Part shown: positions 34,993 through 43,972 of the stretch, piece by piece | How the letters are laid out: the number at the start of each line of letters is the position of its first letter | Position numbering within the stretch: position 1 is the first letter of the stretch | NCBI RefSeq assembly: GCF_004118265.1 | Contig: NZ_SDHW01000007.1 | Coordinates: forward strand, 214,296-278,295 | DNA: 64,000 nt | Direction: 5' to 3' | Origin: Lacibacter luteus | GTDB lineage: Bacteria; Bacteroidota; Bacteroidia; Chitinophagales; Chitinophagaceae | Translations under genes and position numbers: made by a program | The notes under the pieces: generated by a model | What the model saw: the letters and a program-made list of their open reading frames with translations, nothing else | Databases searched by the model: none | What the model was told of the DNA's origin: nothing

Positions 34993-36268
34993 CCCCAACC
35001 AAAAACACACTTCCGCATACCAATACCAAATCCTCTTTTTGTGCATTTTGTAAAGCATTTGCAATAGCGGCATTTACATTTTCAAAACAAATACCATTGA
35101 GGTTAAATGCTGCTGCTTTTTGTTGCAGATCGGTTTCGGGTAATGCTCTTGGTATATGTGCTTTCGTGAAATAGTAACTTGCATCTTGTGGCAATAAGGC
35201 CAGCACTTTTTCTACTTCTTTATCTTTTACCATACCGATGATGATATGCAGTTGCCTGTAGCTGCTTTCTGCAAGTTGCGCAACAATTTGCTTGATGCCG
35301 TCTTCATTATGTCCCACATCGAGCACAAGCGTTGGGTTGCTTTGTAATACTTCCCAGCGACCATGCAAGCCATTGATCTTTTTTGTTGAAGCCAATGCCG
35401 TTTGCAGATGCGCTTCTGTAATGCTGAAATTTAGCTGTTGCAGTTGTCGAACAGCAGAAAGTACAGTAAGTATATTTTTTGTTTGATAAATGCCCGGCAG
35501 ATCGAGTGTGTAATGCAATTGTTTGTTCGATGCAGTTTCGTTTATATCTAACAGCAGCTTGTGATCAACTGTTTCTTTTTTCAGATTTGAAAACTGTTCG
35601 TATGCAAAATGCAATGGCGCCTGCATTGCTGTTGCTTTTGCTTCAAATACAGGTTTTGTTTCGGGTAATGTTTCGCCAACAACAACCGGAATCTGTTGTT
35701 TGATGATTCCTGCTTTTTCACTTGCAATTTTCTCCAGTGTATGTCCAAGCAGGTTCATATGATCCCAGCCGATATTGGTAATAACCGATAGCTCGGGTGT
35801 AATAATATTGGTGCTGTCCAACCTTCCGCCCAATCCTGTTTCAATAACAGCAATATCCACCTGTTCTTTTGCAAAATATTCAAAGGCCATCGCTACGGTT
35901 ATTTCAAAGAATGAAGGTTCAATCAAATCGATCTGCGGTTGAATACGTTTTGTAAAACCGATCACATATTCTTCTGTGATCATTTCGCCATTGATCTTAA
36001 TGCGTTCACGAAAATCGTGCAGGTGAGGAGAGGTGTACAAACCAACTTTGTAGCCGGCTGTTTGTAAAATAGCCGCCAGCATATGACTAACAGAACCTTT
36101 ACCATTGGTACCGGCAATATGAATGGTTTTGAAATGCTGCTGCGGATTATCTAAAGCATCGCATAAAGCAATTGTATTGTGCAGATCTTTTTTTATAGCA
36201 GCAGCACCAATACGGCTGAACATCGGAAGCCGGGTAAAGAGATAATTGATCGTCTCCTGGTAAGTCAT
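34961..36268 (-). CDS. folC: bifunctional folylpolyglutamate synthase / dihydrofolate synthase
   Basis: 435 residues. Mur-ligase-type ATP-binding loop HIAGTNGKGSVSHM (residues 50-63), YTSPHLHDFRERI, and ETGLGGRLDSTN in the central domain; the C-terminal domain starts near 300 with LVLDVGHNEDGI. It adds glutamate to dihydropteroate and further glutamates to folates in the cytoplasm, using ATP. Length is standard. The last residues VEWSMERGE are encoded inside a heptad array, so the C-terminal end may be a recent addition. Confidence 0.94.
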   Translation of the reverse strand: MTYQETINYLFTRLPMFSRIGAAAIKKDLHNTIALCDALDNPQQHFKTIHIAGTNGKGSVSHMLAAILQTAGYKVGLYTSPHLHDFRERIKINGEMITEEYVIGFTKRIQPQIDLIEPSFFEITVAMAFEYFAKEQVDIAVIETGLGGRLDSTNIITPELSVITNIGWDHMNLLGHTLEKIASEKAGIIKQQIPVVVGETLPETKPVFEAKATAMQAPLHFAYEQFSNLKKETVDHKLLLDINETASNKQLHYTLDLPGIYQTKNILTVLSAVRQLQQLNFSITEAHLQTALASTKKINGLHGRWEVLQSNPTLVLDVGHNEDGIKQIVAQLAESSYRQLHIIIGMVKDKEVEKVLALLPQDASYYFTKAHIPRALPETDLQQKAAAFNLNGICFENVNAAIANALQNAQKEDLVLVCGSVFLVGEVEWSMERGE

Positions 36269-36305
36269 GCCGCAAAGATAGATGCATATATTACTTCAAC
36301 AAGGA

Positions 36306-37658
36306 TCAGGCCCGTGGTAACGTAAATGCAAATGTGCTGCCTTTACCAAGTTCGCTTTGCACACGAATGTTTCCGCCATTTTTTTTCAAAAATTCTTTGC
36401 AGATCATCAGGCCAAGCCCTGTACCGGCTTCGTTTGCTGTTCCCTTAGTCGTAAAATGTTCGTCGCCAAAAAGTTTTTGCCGGCTTTCTTCACTCATTCC
36501 GGTGCCGGTATCCTGTACAAACACTTCAACAAGTTCATCGCTTTCTTTTACATCAACAATTATTTCGCCTTCCTTTGGGGTAAACTTTATAGCATTGCTG
36601 ATGAGATTGCGTAACACAACTTCAATCATTTCTTTATCGGCATAGATGTAAACGGGTTTGTTTGTTTTCGACTTTATGTACACCTGTTTATTTTCTGCCT
36701 GCAAACGCACAACCTGTTGTACATCGTTAATGAGTTTATTCATATCGATCAACTGTGGCGAAAGCGCTTCACCCTTCATTTGGCTTTTAGCCCATTGCAG
36801 CAAATTTTCCATCAGGTCGGTAGTATACTGCAAGTCTTTCACTACGTCAGGAATAAGCAGTTTAATTTCTTCTGCAGGCAAATCATATTCTTCTACACCT
36901 TTAAACAAATTCCGCAGGCCATACATTGGCGTGCGTATATCGTGAGAAATAACGGAGAAGAGTTTTGTTTTAAGATTATTTAACTCGTGCAGCTCTTCTT
37001 TTTGTTGTTCAATTTCCTGGTTATACCTGTTAAGATCTTCATTGCTTTCGAGTATTTCCTGTTGATATTCTTTGTTTTCTTTTTTTATAAGAAGCAAACC
37101 GGTAAAAATGAGAATTAAAGAAAGAACCTGGTTAAATACAAAGAAGGGGTAGTTAATATCGGCTATTACAAATTCGTACTTACGCTGTACTACATACACC
37201 ATAAAATAACAAACCACAATAAAACCAATAACAAGAGCGAGGTATTTAATTTCCTGCAAAAAGAAAACAGCAAAAACACCGTACAAAATAAAAAACAACT
37301 CAATGCCCACATCAATGTTGCCGATGTATACCAACGATGTAACTGTTGGGTACATGATAAAATACCAAACCATTGCAAAATTGTACAGTCGCTTATGATT
37401 GGCAATAAGTACTACAAGGCTGATAAAGGCAGGCGATGCGGCAACGATCCATGCAATAACAGGCAGGTAACCCTGGTTAAGAATGGCAAGGGCTGTTATA
37501 CTGATGCCGGTGAGAAAACCAATGGTGTTAAGTAGATTGAAAATACCAAGGCGAAGCTGCTCGTTTTTATCCATTTCTTCGGAGTAGCCGATGCGTTTAA
37601 TGGATTGAACAAGCGTTGAAATGTTCTTCAAAAATGAAAGAAGTTTTAGCCTTTTCAT
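36306..37658 (-). CDS. membrane-bound sensor histidine kinase
   Basis: 450 residues. Six or so membrane segments at about 40-192 (7TM-like sensor without a periplasmic domain), a coiled-coil linker (195-228), HisKA domain with phospho-acceptor His239 in SVISHDIRTPMYG, and an HATPase domain with N box [15 protein letters not shown]1 DTGTGMSEES and G2 GTGLGLMICKEF. It should autophosphorylate and pass phosphate to a response regulator, but none is adjacent. It may pair with a regulator elsewhere. Confidence 0.92.
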   Translation of the reverse strand: MKRLKLLSFLKNISTLVQSIKRIGYSEEMDKNEQLRLGIFNLLNTIGFLTGISITALAILNQGYLPVIAWIVAASPAFISLVVLIANHKRLYNFAMVWYFIMYPTVTSLVYIGNIDVGIELFFILYGVFAVFFLQEIKYLALVIGFIVVCYFMVYVVQRKYEFVIADINYPFFVFNQVLSLILIFTGLLLIKKENKEYQQEILESNEDLNRYNQEIEQQKEELHELNNLKTKLFSVISHDIRTPMYGLRNLFKGVEEYDLPAEEIKLLIPDVVKDLQYTTDLMENLLQWAKSQMKGEALSPQLIDMNKLINDVQQVVRLQAENKQVYIKSKTNKPVYIYADKEMIEVVLRNLISNAIKFTPKEGEIIVDVKESDELVEVFVQDTGTGMSEESRQKLFGDEHFTTKGTANEAGTGLGLMICKEFLKKNGGNIRVQSELGKGSTFAFTLPRA

Positions 37659-37830
37659 TCTGAGCAGTTTAAACGGGTTACGAAAACAGTTTTCAATACG
37701 ACGAATCAGGGTGATTTTCTAAAGCTACGAAAAAAATATACGTAGTAATAGTACTTTGTGGTTTTACCTTGTGATTTCCGTTGTCAGGTTGTGTGGCGGG
37801 AAGCTGCCAAGGGAACTAAGAATAGGGCAG

Positions 37831-38010
37831 TTATTTCGATTTCACCAAAACATACATGGCATAAATGATACCACCGGCTTGTATAGCCATGCCGGCTGTC
37901 AATAAAACTTCAGCAAAGCTTAAATGAAGAATTTTGGCCCATGCGCCGAAAAGTGTAACAAGAAAACCACTGAGGAAAAGTAACAAAGGCCATTTGAATA
38001 GTTTCAACAT
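37831..38010 (-). CDS. 59-aa two-segment membrane protein, GldL-like in character
   Basis: ATG at 38010, stop TAA at 37831-37833, 5 bp after the tonB-like gene stop, so translation is likely linked to it. The protein begins MLKLFKWPLLLFLSGFLVTL, then FGAWAKILHLSFAEVLLTAG and a second hydrophobic stretch (about 37-55, ending YAMYVLVKSK). Two membrane segments separated by a short loop with Trp, Lys and His recall the N-terminus of GldL, the gliding/T9SS motor protein, but the length and context are insufficient to claim that. Position next to a TonB energy transducer suggests an accessory membrane role. Confidence 0.65.
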   Translation of the reverse strand: MLKLFKWPLLLFLSGFLVTLFGAWAKILHLSFAEVLLTAGMAIQAGGIIYAMYVLVKSK

Positions 38011-38015
38011 ACGGC

Positions 38016-38900
38016 TTAATCGTTCACTTTAAAGTTGAATTGGACTGTTACAGTTGACTCCTGTTCAGTTTTATCGAATTGAATATTACGCAGGTATTCG
38101 GTAATGGCTGTTGCGTATGCCTGACTATAAGAAGTGGAACGTGGACCAATACGTACAAATGTACCACGACCTTCGGGCGACACTTTAATAATGGCATAAA
38201 TAGTTGCTTTATCAAGATCGCCTGAGAATGAATAGTATTTAATGATTTTTCGGTTGCCACTTGTAACACGAGGGCCGCCGCTTGTTCCTGTGCCACCGTT
38301 TCCATTGTAGTTGTCACTGTTAGGATTGCCTCCCGGTTTACCTTGATTGCCGGTGCCACCTGCAATCCCCTGGTTACGGCTGTTATTATAAGTATCAGAG
38401 TTATTACCACCGGTTCCTGTACCACCGCCATACACTGCTTTCGGTTTTTGAGGCGGGGCAGGTTTAGGATTTGCAACAGTTGTTGTTGCCGGCTTGGGCG
38501 ATGTTACCGGCGGATTTTCTTTCGGTATAACTTTCGTTGGCTTTGTAACGGTAGCCGGTTTATTTATTTCAGGAGTTTCGGGATCGTCCCGTTCGCTTAC
38601 TTCTTTTTCAGTTTCCTGTACAGGTTGTTCAATCTGTTGTTGAGGTGCAGCTTCTTCCTGTGCAACTTCAGGGGCGGGGTCGCCGGGAACCATGGGCTCA
38701 ATATCGCCAAAACCAATATCGCTGTTGCCGAGGTTTACTTCAATGCCTTCTTCGGGCTTAGGCGGAGGAGCAGGAACAGCCATAGCAATGGTGATAATGA
38801 AAAATAAAAACAACAGTACGCCATGCACCACAATGGTTACTGCGGCTGCTTTTACATTTTTTTGATTGTCTGTTGCGCTCATGGTTATTGCTTGGTTCAT
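38016..38900 (-). CDS. TonB-like energy transducer
   Basis: 294 residues. One N-terminal membrane segment (about 17-42, AAAVTIVVHGVLLFLFFIIT), a long Pro/Glu/Lys-rich periplasmic stretch (45-150), a Gly/Asn-rich region (155-215, GGTGTGGNNSDTYNN), and a C-terminal TonB-like domain (about 225-294, IYAIIKVSPEGRGTFVRIGP). It would carry inner-membrane proton-motive energy to TonB-dependent receptors such as the one at the left edge. Its exbB and exbD partners are not in the window. An ATG at 38882 is an alternative start. A 59-aa membrane protein follows 5 bp downstream. Confidence 0.85.
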   Translation of the reverse strand: MNQAITMSATDNQKNVKAAAVTIVVHGVLLFLFFIITIAMAVPAPPPKPEEGIEVNLGNSDIGFGDIEPMVPGDPAPEVAQEEAAPQQQIEQPVQETEKEVSERDDPETPEINKPATVTKPTKVIPKENPPVTSPKPATTTVANPKPAPPQKPKAVYGGGTGTGGNNSDTYNNSRNQGIAGGTGNQGKPGGNPNSDNYNGNGGTGTSGGPRVTSGNRKIIKYYSFSGDLDKATIYAIIKVSPEGRGTFVRIGPRSTSYSQAYATAITEYLRNIQFDKTEQESTVTVQFNFKVND

Positions 38901-38988
38901 CGAAATTACTTCTTTTCTCTTTAACGATGGAAAACCGTGCCCGATTGCACAGTGTAAACCAAGCTTTAAGAAAACCTTTACATTCTCA

Positions 38989-39705
38989 TTAACCGATCTT
39001 CTTATACAGTTGATATGGAACCCACTTCAACAACCATGCAATCAATGCCCAGCGTTTGGTTACCTGTACACGTCTTTTTTTACGGACGATAGCGTTGAAG
39101 ATTTGGTCCGTTGCTTTTTGCAATGGAGCAATCCAAAATAGCTGAGAGCCTTTCGCCATATCTGTTTGTACATAACCGGGTTGAATATCGGTAACAACAA
39201 TGTTCTTTTTCAACCGTCCGGCTTTAATGCTAATGCCTTCAAGATAATTACTCATGTACGCTTTACTTGCATTGTAAGCAGGTGCCCAGCTGCTGCCACG
39301 GTAGGAAGCAATGGATGAGATACCAACGATCTGCCCGTGTTGCTGTTGTACAAAATAATTGAAAGCATAGTTAGTTGTATCAATGAAGCCGTTCACGTTG
39401 ATGCGTGTGGTTTGTTCATCATTCTCCCAGCTGAGTTCTTTACTTGCTTCACCAAAACCACTGTTGTAAATGAAGATGTCCATGCCACCCAACTCATCGA
39501 TGAGTTGTTGAAGATGCTTTCTGTTTTCATTTCCTGTAACATCAAACACAGCCGTTTTTACCTGATGGGGATATTGTTGTTGCAATTCATCAAGCAACTG
39601 TTTTCGGCGACCGGTAACGCCCACCATATCGCCATGGCGCAGAAATTGTTCTGCCAATGCACGGCCAATGCCTGATGTTGCACCAATGATGACGACTTTC
39701 TGCAT
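38989..39705 (-). CDS. short-chain dehydrogenase/reductase (SDR)
   Basis: 238 residues. NAD(P)-binding motif IIGATSGIGRALAEQF at the start, then NSGFGEA (NAG-like), and the catalytic set Ser-Tyr-Lys in GISSIASYRGSSWAPAYNAS followed by KAYMSNYLEG. Arg residues after the first strand (TGRRKQ) suggest NADP preference. Substrate unknown. The gene begins 3 bp after the DMT transporter gene, so the two form an operon. Confidence 0.9.
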   Translation of the reverse strand: MQKVVIIGATSGIGRALAEQFLRHGDMVGVTGRRKQLLDELQQQYPHQVKTAVFDVTGNENRKHLQQLIDELGGMDIFIYNSGFGEASKELSWENDEQTTRINVNGFIDTTNYAFNYFVQQQHGQIVGISSIASYRGSSWAPAYNASKAYMSNYLEGISIKAGRLKKNIVVTDIQPGYVQTDMAKGSQLFWIAPLQKATDQIFNAIVRKKRRVQVTKRWALIAWLLKWVPYQLYKKIG

Positions 39706-39708
39706 CTG

Positions 39709-40623
39709 TTACTTTCGTTTTAGCAATACACTGTTATCAACAATAAGTCCGGCTACAATGAGCAGGAAACTTACAATGTGAATATAGTTGATCTTCTCGC
39801 CCAGAATTGCAATGGCTTCCATGGTACTGAAAATTGGAATAAGGTTGCCAAACAAAGAAGTACGTCCTGCACCCAATTCTTTAATAGATCGGTTCCAGAA
39901 CAGAAACGAAATAACCGATGCACCCAAACCAAGATATAGAATAACCAAAACAGTTTGCATGCTCCATTGTACCCGTGCTGCATAAGCTGCCTCAGCTATA
40001 TAAGCCGGAAAAAGTAAAACAGCACCCATAAGAAATACAAAGAACAAAAAGCCAAGTGCCGAAATAGCCTGCGGACGTTTTCTTGCAAAGATGTTATAGA
40101 CAGCAAAGCTTAACGCACCAAGTAAAACCCATGCATCACCTTTGTTAAACTGTAGGTGCAAAAGGTTTTGAAAACTGCCTTTGCTCAACAGGAAAAGAAT
40201 ACCAGCAATGCAAAGTAACATACCCAGCAACCTTCTCCACGATACCGGTTCTTTTAAGAACCAAGCGGCGAGTATTACCGACATGATGGGTGAGGAGGTG
40301 GTGCCGATCAATGCAAGATTGATTGCCGTTGAGCTATGCCCGGCGATGTACACAAAAGTGTTGAAGAGACTTACTCCGGTTAAACCGGTCCAGAAAAAAT
40401 AGGCTTTGTTTTCTTTTACAATTTGCCACGCCGGTTTAATGTGTTTCCATGCCACAGGCGTTAAGATGATTACTGCCGTTGCCCAACGATAGAATGCCAA
40501 TGTTACTGGTGGTATAGAATGAATAACGGAACGTGCAACAACAAAGTTTCCACTCCAGATAATAGTTGCTGCTACTGCCAGTAAAATGCCAAGTGATAAA
40601 TTAGGTTGATCCCCATGCTTCAT
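39709..40623 (-). CDS. DMT-family (EamA) transporter
   Basis: 304 residues with ten hydrophobic segments in two EamA repeats (for example ATIIWSGNFVVARSVIHSIP in repeat 1 and AISALGFLFFVFLMGAVLLF in repeat 2). EamA proteins export metabolites such as amino acids or take up small molecules at the inner membrane. No substrate can be inferred. First gene of a two-gene operon with the SDR. A TAnnTTTG element ends 4 bp before its ATG, hinting at a leaderless transcript. Confidence 0.9.
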   Translation of the reverse strand: MKHGDQPNLSLGILLAVAATIIWSGNFVVARSVIHSIPPVTLAFYRWATAVIILTPVAWKHIKPAWQIVKENKAYFFWTGLTGVSLFNTFVYIAGHSSTAINLALIGTTSSPIMSVILAAWFLKEPVSWRRLLGMLLCIAGILFLLSKGSFQNLLHLQFNKGDAWVLLGALSFAVYNIFARKRPQAISALGFLFFVFLMGAVLLFPAYIAEAAYAARVQWSMQTVLVILYLGLGASVISFLFWNRSIKELGAGRTSLFGNLIPIFSTMEAIAILGEKINYIHIVSFLLIVAGLIVDNSVLLKRK

Positions 40624-40627
40624 TTGA

Positions 40628-40635
40628 CAAAGATA
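40628..40635 (-). promoter_or_regulatory. -7 promoter element very close to the DMT transporter start
   Basis: On the minus strand TATCTTTG (40635 down to 40628) matches the consensus exactly and is followed by TCAA and then the ATG at 40623. Transcription would start at or next to the start codon. No clear -33 TTTG is visible. Confidence 0.4.
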
Positions 40636-40675
40636 CCGGGCTGAAGTTGTTTATGCATATATTCAGTGAATACAC

Positions 40676-40796
40676 TTTCAACACAGAGGAAAAGAGAAAA
40701 GGAGTTGAATGAAGTGATTCACAATATTCATTCATCTATGCCTCACTATTCATAGATGGCTTTTATTTCTCTTAAACTCTGTTCTCTGTGTTGAAA
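40676..40796. repeat. nested inverted-repeat element downstream of the MFS gene
   Basis: Outer arms TTTCAACACAGAG (40676-40688) and CTCTGTGTTGAAA (40784-40796) are perfectly complementary; purine/pyrimidine-rich stretches inside also pair loosely. Inside lie a GAATGA/TTCATTC pair (about 40707-40733) and a perfect 8-bp hairpin CATCTATG/CATAGATG (40733-40758). It ends 2 bp before the stop codon of the MFS gene and fills the gap to the DMT operon. Confidence 0.75.
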
Positions 40797-40798
40797 TT

Positions 40799-41980
40799 TT
40801 ATTGAAACGTCTTTTCTTTCAGCAACGGATACAACTTCCACAAGCCAAACAAAGGTCCGGGGGCCAACAGCAATAATACCCATGGCGATTGCAGCCACGC
40901 TTCAAACAAATAATTAAGCAAATAGATACTGGCAACTGTAATGGAAAAACCAATGCAGGTAACAATGGTTAAGGCTGCACCTTTATTTTCGGCAACGGCT
41001 GTTTGTGCAACAATAGAAGAAAACTGCGGCGAATCGGCTACTACTGCAATGCCCCAAACAAACATAAAGAACAAGAACAAGTGCGACGGTAAACTGTAAC
41101 TGAAATAAGCCAGCATGCAACAGACACAAGAAATACACAACGCAGCAAACGCCACTTTTGCACTGCCGTATCGTTTGGTTAAATAACCACCGACTACACA
41201 ACCAACAGCACCTGCAGCAATAATGCTGAACGACCAAAACGGTACATTAAGCTGAGCATGCTGTTTGTTTACATAGAGTGTAAGCAACATCGGTACAAAA
41301 GCCCAGAACGCATACAACTCCCACATATGACCGAAATAGCCAAACGATGCAGCACGAAAGTTGGCAAACTGAAAGCTTTGTTTAAATGCAGTAAACGAAT
41401 AATGCAGACTGGTTTTTGCAAATGGTCCACGTGGAATAAAAAGAAGAATGAGTAAACCACCAACGCTTGCAAAGGATGATGTGATGAGCAATACAACACG
41501 CCAATCGTATTCCCAACCCGATTGTTTTAATAAATGCGGAAAAGCAGTGCCCAATACCAATGCTCCAACAAGGTAGCCTAATGCTTTGCCTAATCCTTTT
41601 TCGTACCACTCAGCAGCGATCTTCATACCAACCGGATAAATGCCTGCAAGAAAAAAGCCCACCAGGAAACGTGAAAGAAGCAGACTGATGATTTGCTGTT
41701 GTGGTAAGAGAATAATAAGATTCGCCAATGCTGCTAAAACCGACGAAAGAAAAAAGACCCGGGATGGTTTAAACCGATCGGCAATGGCAAAAACAGCATA
41801 TACAAATGTGCCTATAATAAATCCAATCAATACCGATGAAGTAACCAGTGCCAAAGCTCCTTGCTGCAGTTGAAATGTTTTGCTGATCTCGGGCAGAATG
41901 GCATTACCACTAAACCATAAAGAAGTACCGGCAAATTGCGATAGCACAATGAATGGAAGTATATGGTTGGGACGTTGCAT
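40799..41980 (-). CDS. major facilitator superfamily (MFS) transporter
   Basis: 393 residues with twelve predicted membrane segments. The MFS loop motif between segments 2 and 3 is present in modified form (AVFAIADRFKPSRVFFLSSV), and a second half starts near residue 205. The opening SQFAGTSLWFSGNAILPEI resembles the bacterial YnfM/CynX-like exporters. Substrate unknown. The 3' end is bounded by a nested inverted repeat. It looks monocistronic. Confidence 0.9.
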   Translation of the reverse strand: MQRPNHILPFIVLSQFAGTSLWFSGNAILPEISKTFQLQQGALALVTSSVLIGFIIGTFVYAVFAIADRFKPSRVFFLSSVLAALANLIILLPQQQIISLLLSRFLVGFFLAGIYPVGMKIAAEWYEKGLGKALGYLVGALVLGTAFPHLLKQSGWEYDWRVVLLITSSFASVGGLLILLFIPRGPFAKTSLHYSFTAFKQSFQFANFRAASFGYFGHMWELYAFWAFVPMLLTLYVNKQHAQLNVPFWSFSIIAAGAVGCVVGGYLTKRYGSAKVAFAALCISCVCCMLAYFSYSLPSHLFLFFMFVWGIAVVADSPQFSSIVAQTAVAENKGAALTIVTCIGFSITVASIYLLNYLFEAWLQSPWVLLLLAPGPLFGLWKLYPLLKEKTFQ

Positions 41981-42097
41981 AAAACAAACCTCAACTTACG
42001 GAAAGTATACAGAATGGAAAAGGATTACCAACTCCTGGGCTTGTCGAAGGATAAAAGTTGGCAACCCTTTTCGCAGTCATTGAATTTTTATTTTCAA

Positions 42098-42610
42098 CTA
42101 TAATTTAAATTCTGTTTTGGTTGATAAAAAATAACCAAAGTTATTCATCTCAATTTCGTCTTTAAAAGCTCTTTTAGGGATTATGATAAAATCATTTTTG
42201 CTGACGTAAATATGAAAGGCTGTTTTTGTTTCTTCCGCTTTTACGATTTCACGCCAGGGTTTCGATAAGTTTATTCTGTCACTTAACCGATTTACTCCCC
42301 AATGATTAAACTCTATATTAACAGGTTTGAAAATAGGTGAATTTGAGAAATAGATAATTGCTGTGAAAACTAAAAATAAGAATGGTGCAAAAAAGAGAAG
42401 TATAACGATTGGCGCTAAACTTGAAATTAAACTTACAATAAGATTTGCTTCTGTACTTGTAACAAAGCCAAGAAGCAATGACACAACCGAAAGTATAAGC
42501 ATGAATACCAAAAATAGTTTCAGGTATTTGCTTTTTAGTAGATAACGCAAAAGTGAACCTGCATATTCCCGGTAGCTGATATCAAAATTTAAAAGAAACG
42601 TGTCCTGCAT
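42098..42610 (-). CDS. YcxB-like membrane protein
   Basis: 170 residues. Two membrane segments (about 29-50 and 58-92) and a C-terminal soluble domain with FNHWGVNRLSDRINLSKPWR and FIIIPKRAFKDE. The IPKRAF ending is characteristic of the YcxB-like domain, which has a PH-like character. Function unknown. It stands alone between the MFS gene and the radical SAM gene, both leftward. Confidence 0.78.
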   Translation of the reverse strand: MQDTFLLNFDISYREYAGSLLRYLLKSKYLKLFLVFMLILSVVSLLLGFVTSTEANLIVSLISSLAPIVILLFFAPFLFLVFTAIIYFSNSPIFKPVNIEFNHWGVNRLSDRINLSKPWREIVKAEETKTAFHIYVSKNDFIIIPKRAFKDEIEMNNFGYFLSTKTEFKL

Positions 42611-42670
42611 AAATAAATTTAATGGACTTTAGTAAATCCTTTCTGACATCTGCGATGTCCTTACAGCAGT

Positions 42671-43972
42671 TTACCAATGCGCAAAATCTTCCTGGTAGTT
42701 TCCTTTAATTCGTTCAATCGGCGGATTAAAATAACCAAACTTCAGATCGGGAAATTCTTCACGAATCAGTTCCTGTAATTGTTTTACACCCATGATTTCT
42801 CCGGTTTCTGTAACACCGAGTTTACCAAGATACCAATCGGGATCAATATTGAAATTGCGCCACTGAATCATTTTTAATCCTGTTTCTTTGATCAGTTTAC
42901 GTAATGCTTCATATTCTTCCACACTGTCGGTCATGCCCGGAAATACAAAGTAGTTAATGCTCGTCCATCCACCAAAGCTGTTCATCACTTTCAAACTCTC
43001 AACAATATCTTCAAAGCTGTAATTGTTGGGCCGATAGTACGCTTCGTAAATATGTTTGCGTGCGCTGTTGGTACTTACACGAATACTGTCTAATCCAACT
43101 TCGCACAATGCTTTTACAGCAGCAGGGTTCGATCCGTTGCTGTTGATATTAATGCTGCCTTTTTTCGTATGCTTACGTATTTCAATAATTGCTTCACGCA
43201 TGGTTTCCCACATCAGCAAAGGTTCACCTTCGCAACCTTGTCCGAATGAAACGATCGGGTAAGGGGCTGTTTCAAGATGCGGCACTGTAAATTCAACCAC
43301 TTCTTCGGCAGTTGGTTTAAACGTTAAACGATCCTGCGGACTTTGAATGGTTTCTTCTTGCGGCTGAAAAGAGATACAACCAATACAGTTGGCATTACAT
43401 GCAGGTGAAATAGGAATAGGGCACTCCCAACGACCCATAGCAAAATTTCTTGCAGCAGGGCAATTGTACGTTTGGCAACAGTTTTCCATTAAATGTTTTA
43501 CCAAACGGTTATGCGGATAGTTTTTTACCAGGGATTCAGCACCGCTTTCGATCTTTTCATCATCATAGCCTTTGCATTCCTGGCGGATATCATCTTCAAT
43601 ACGCACAGCTGTTACATAAAACTGATTGTTGTGCCAACCGGCAGCAGTATAACAGAAGAGGGGAAGTGTTTCTGCATCGGGTTCACTTTCGAATGCGGCA
43701 AAATACAAACTGGTATGTGCCGGCGGAACAAATGCTGCTACGGCCCAACCTTTTTCGCACAAACGCATTTCGCCTGTTTCCACATCAATACCAATGCCTT
43801 TACGGCCGGGCAATTCGTACAGGTTACCACCATCGGGTAATAAGATCCAATCTTCTTCAGGTACAGGAAATGCATCCCAACCTTCACGCCCAACAGCATA
43901 AAGGGTTGTGTCTTCAAAAATATTTCCGTTCCCGTCGGAATAAAGCAAATAGGGAGAATGATCTAAAGCCAT
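42671..43972 (-). CDS. radical SAM protein with an extra upstream Cys cluster
   Basis: 433 residues. The radical SAM CxxxCxxC motif is C192-NAN-C196-IG-C199, which binds the 4Fe-4S cluster that cleaves SAM. TIM-barrel motifs follow: SFGQGCEGEPLLMWETMREA, SININSNGSNP and DSIRVSTNSARKHIYEAYY. An N-terminal domain of about 150 residues of unknown fold precedes it. Just before the core come four more Cys (C165, C166, C171, C184, in ENCCQTYNCPA and RWECPI), which may hold a second metal site. Substrate unknown. It has the look of a conserved Bacteroidota orphan radical SAM protein. The start codon abuts a heptad array. Confidence 0.88.
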   Translation of the reverse strand: MALDHSPYLLYSDGNGNIFEDTTLYAVGREGWDAFPVPEEDWILLPDGGNLYELPGRKGIGIDVETGEMRLCEKGWAVAAFVPPAHTSLYFAAFESEPDAETLPLFCYTAAGWHNNQFYVTAVRIEDDIRQECKGYDDEKIESGAESLVKNYPHNRLVKHLMENCCQTYNCPAARNFAMGRWECPIPISPACNANCIGCISFQPQEETIQSPQDRLTFKPTAEEVVEFTVPHLETAPYPIVSFGQGCEGEPLLMWETMREAIIEIRKHTKKGSININSNGSNPAAVKALCEVGLDSIRVSTNSARKHIYEAYYRPNNYSFEDIVESLKVMNSFGGWTSINYFVFPGMTDSVEEYEALRKLIKETGLKMIQWRNFNIDPDWYLGKLGVTETGEIMGVKQLQELIREEFPDLKFGYFNPPIERIKGNYQEDFAHW

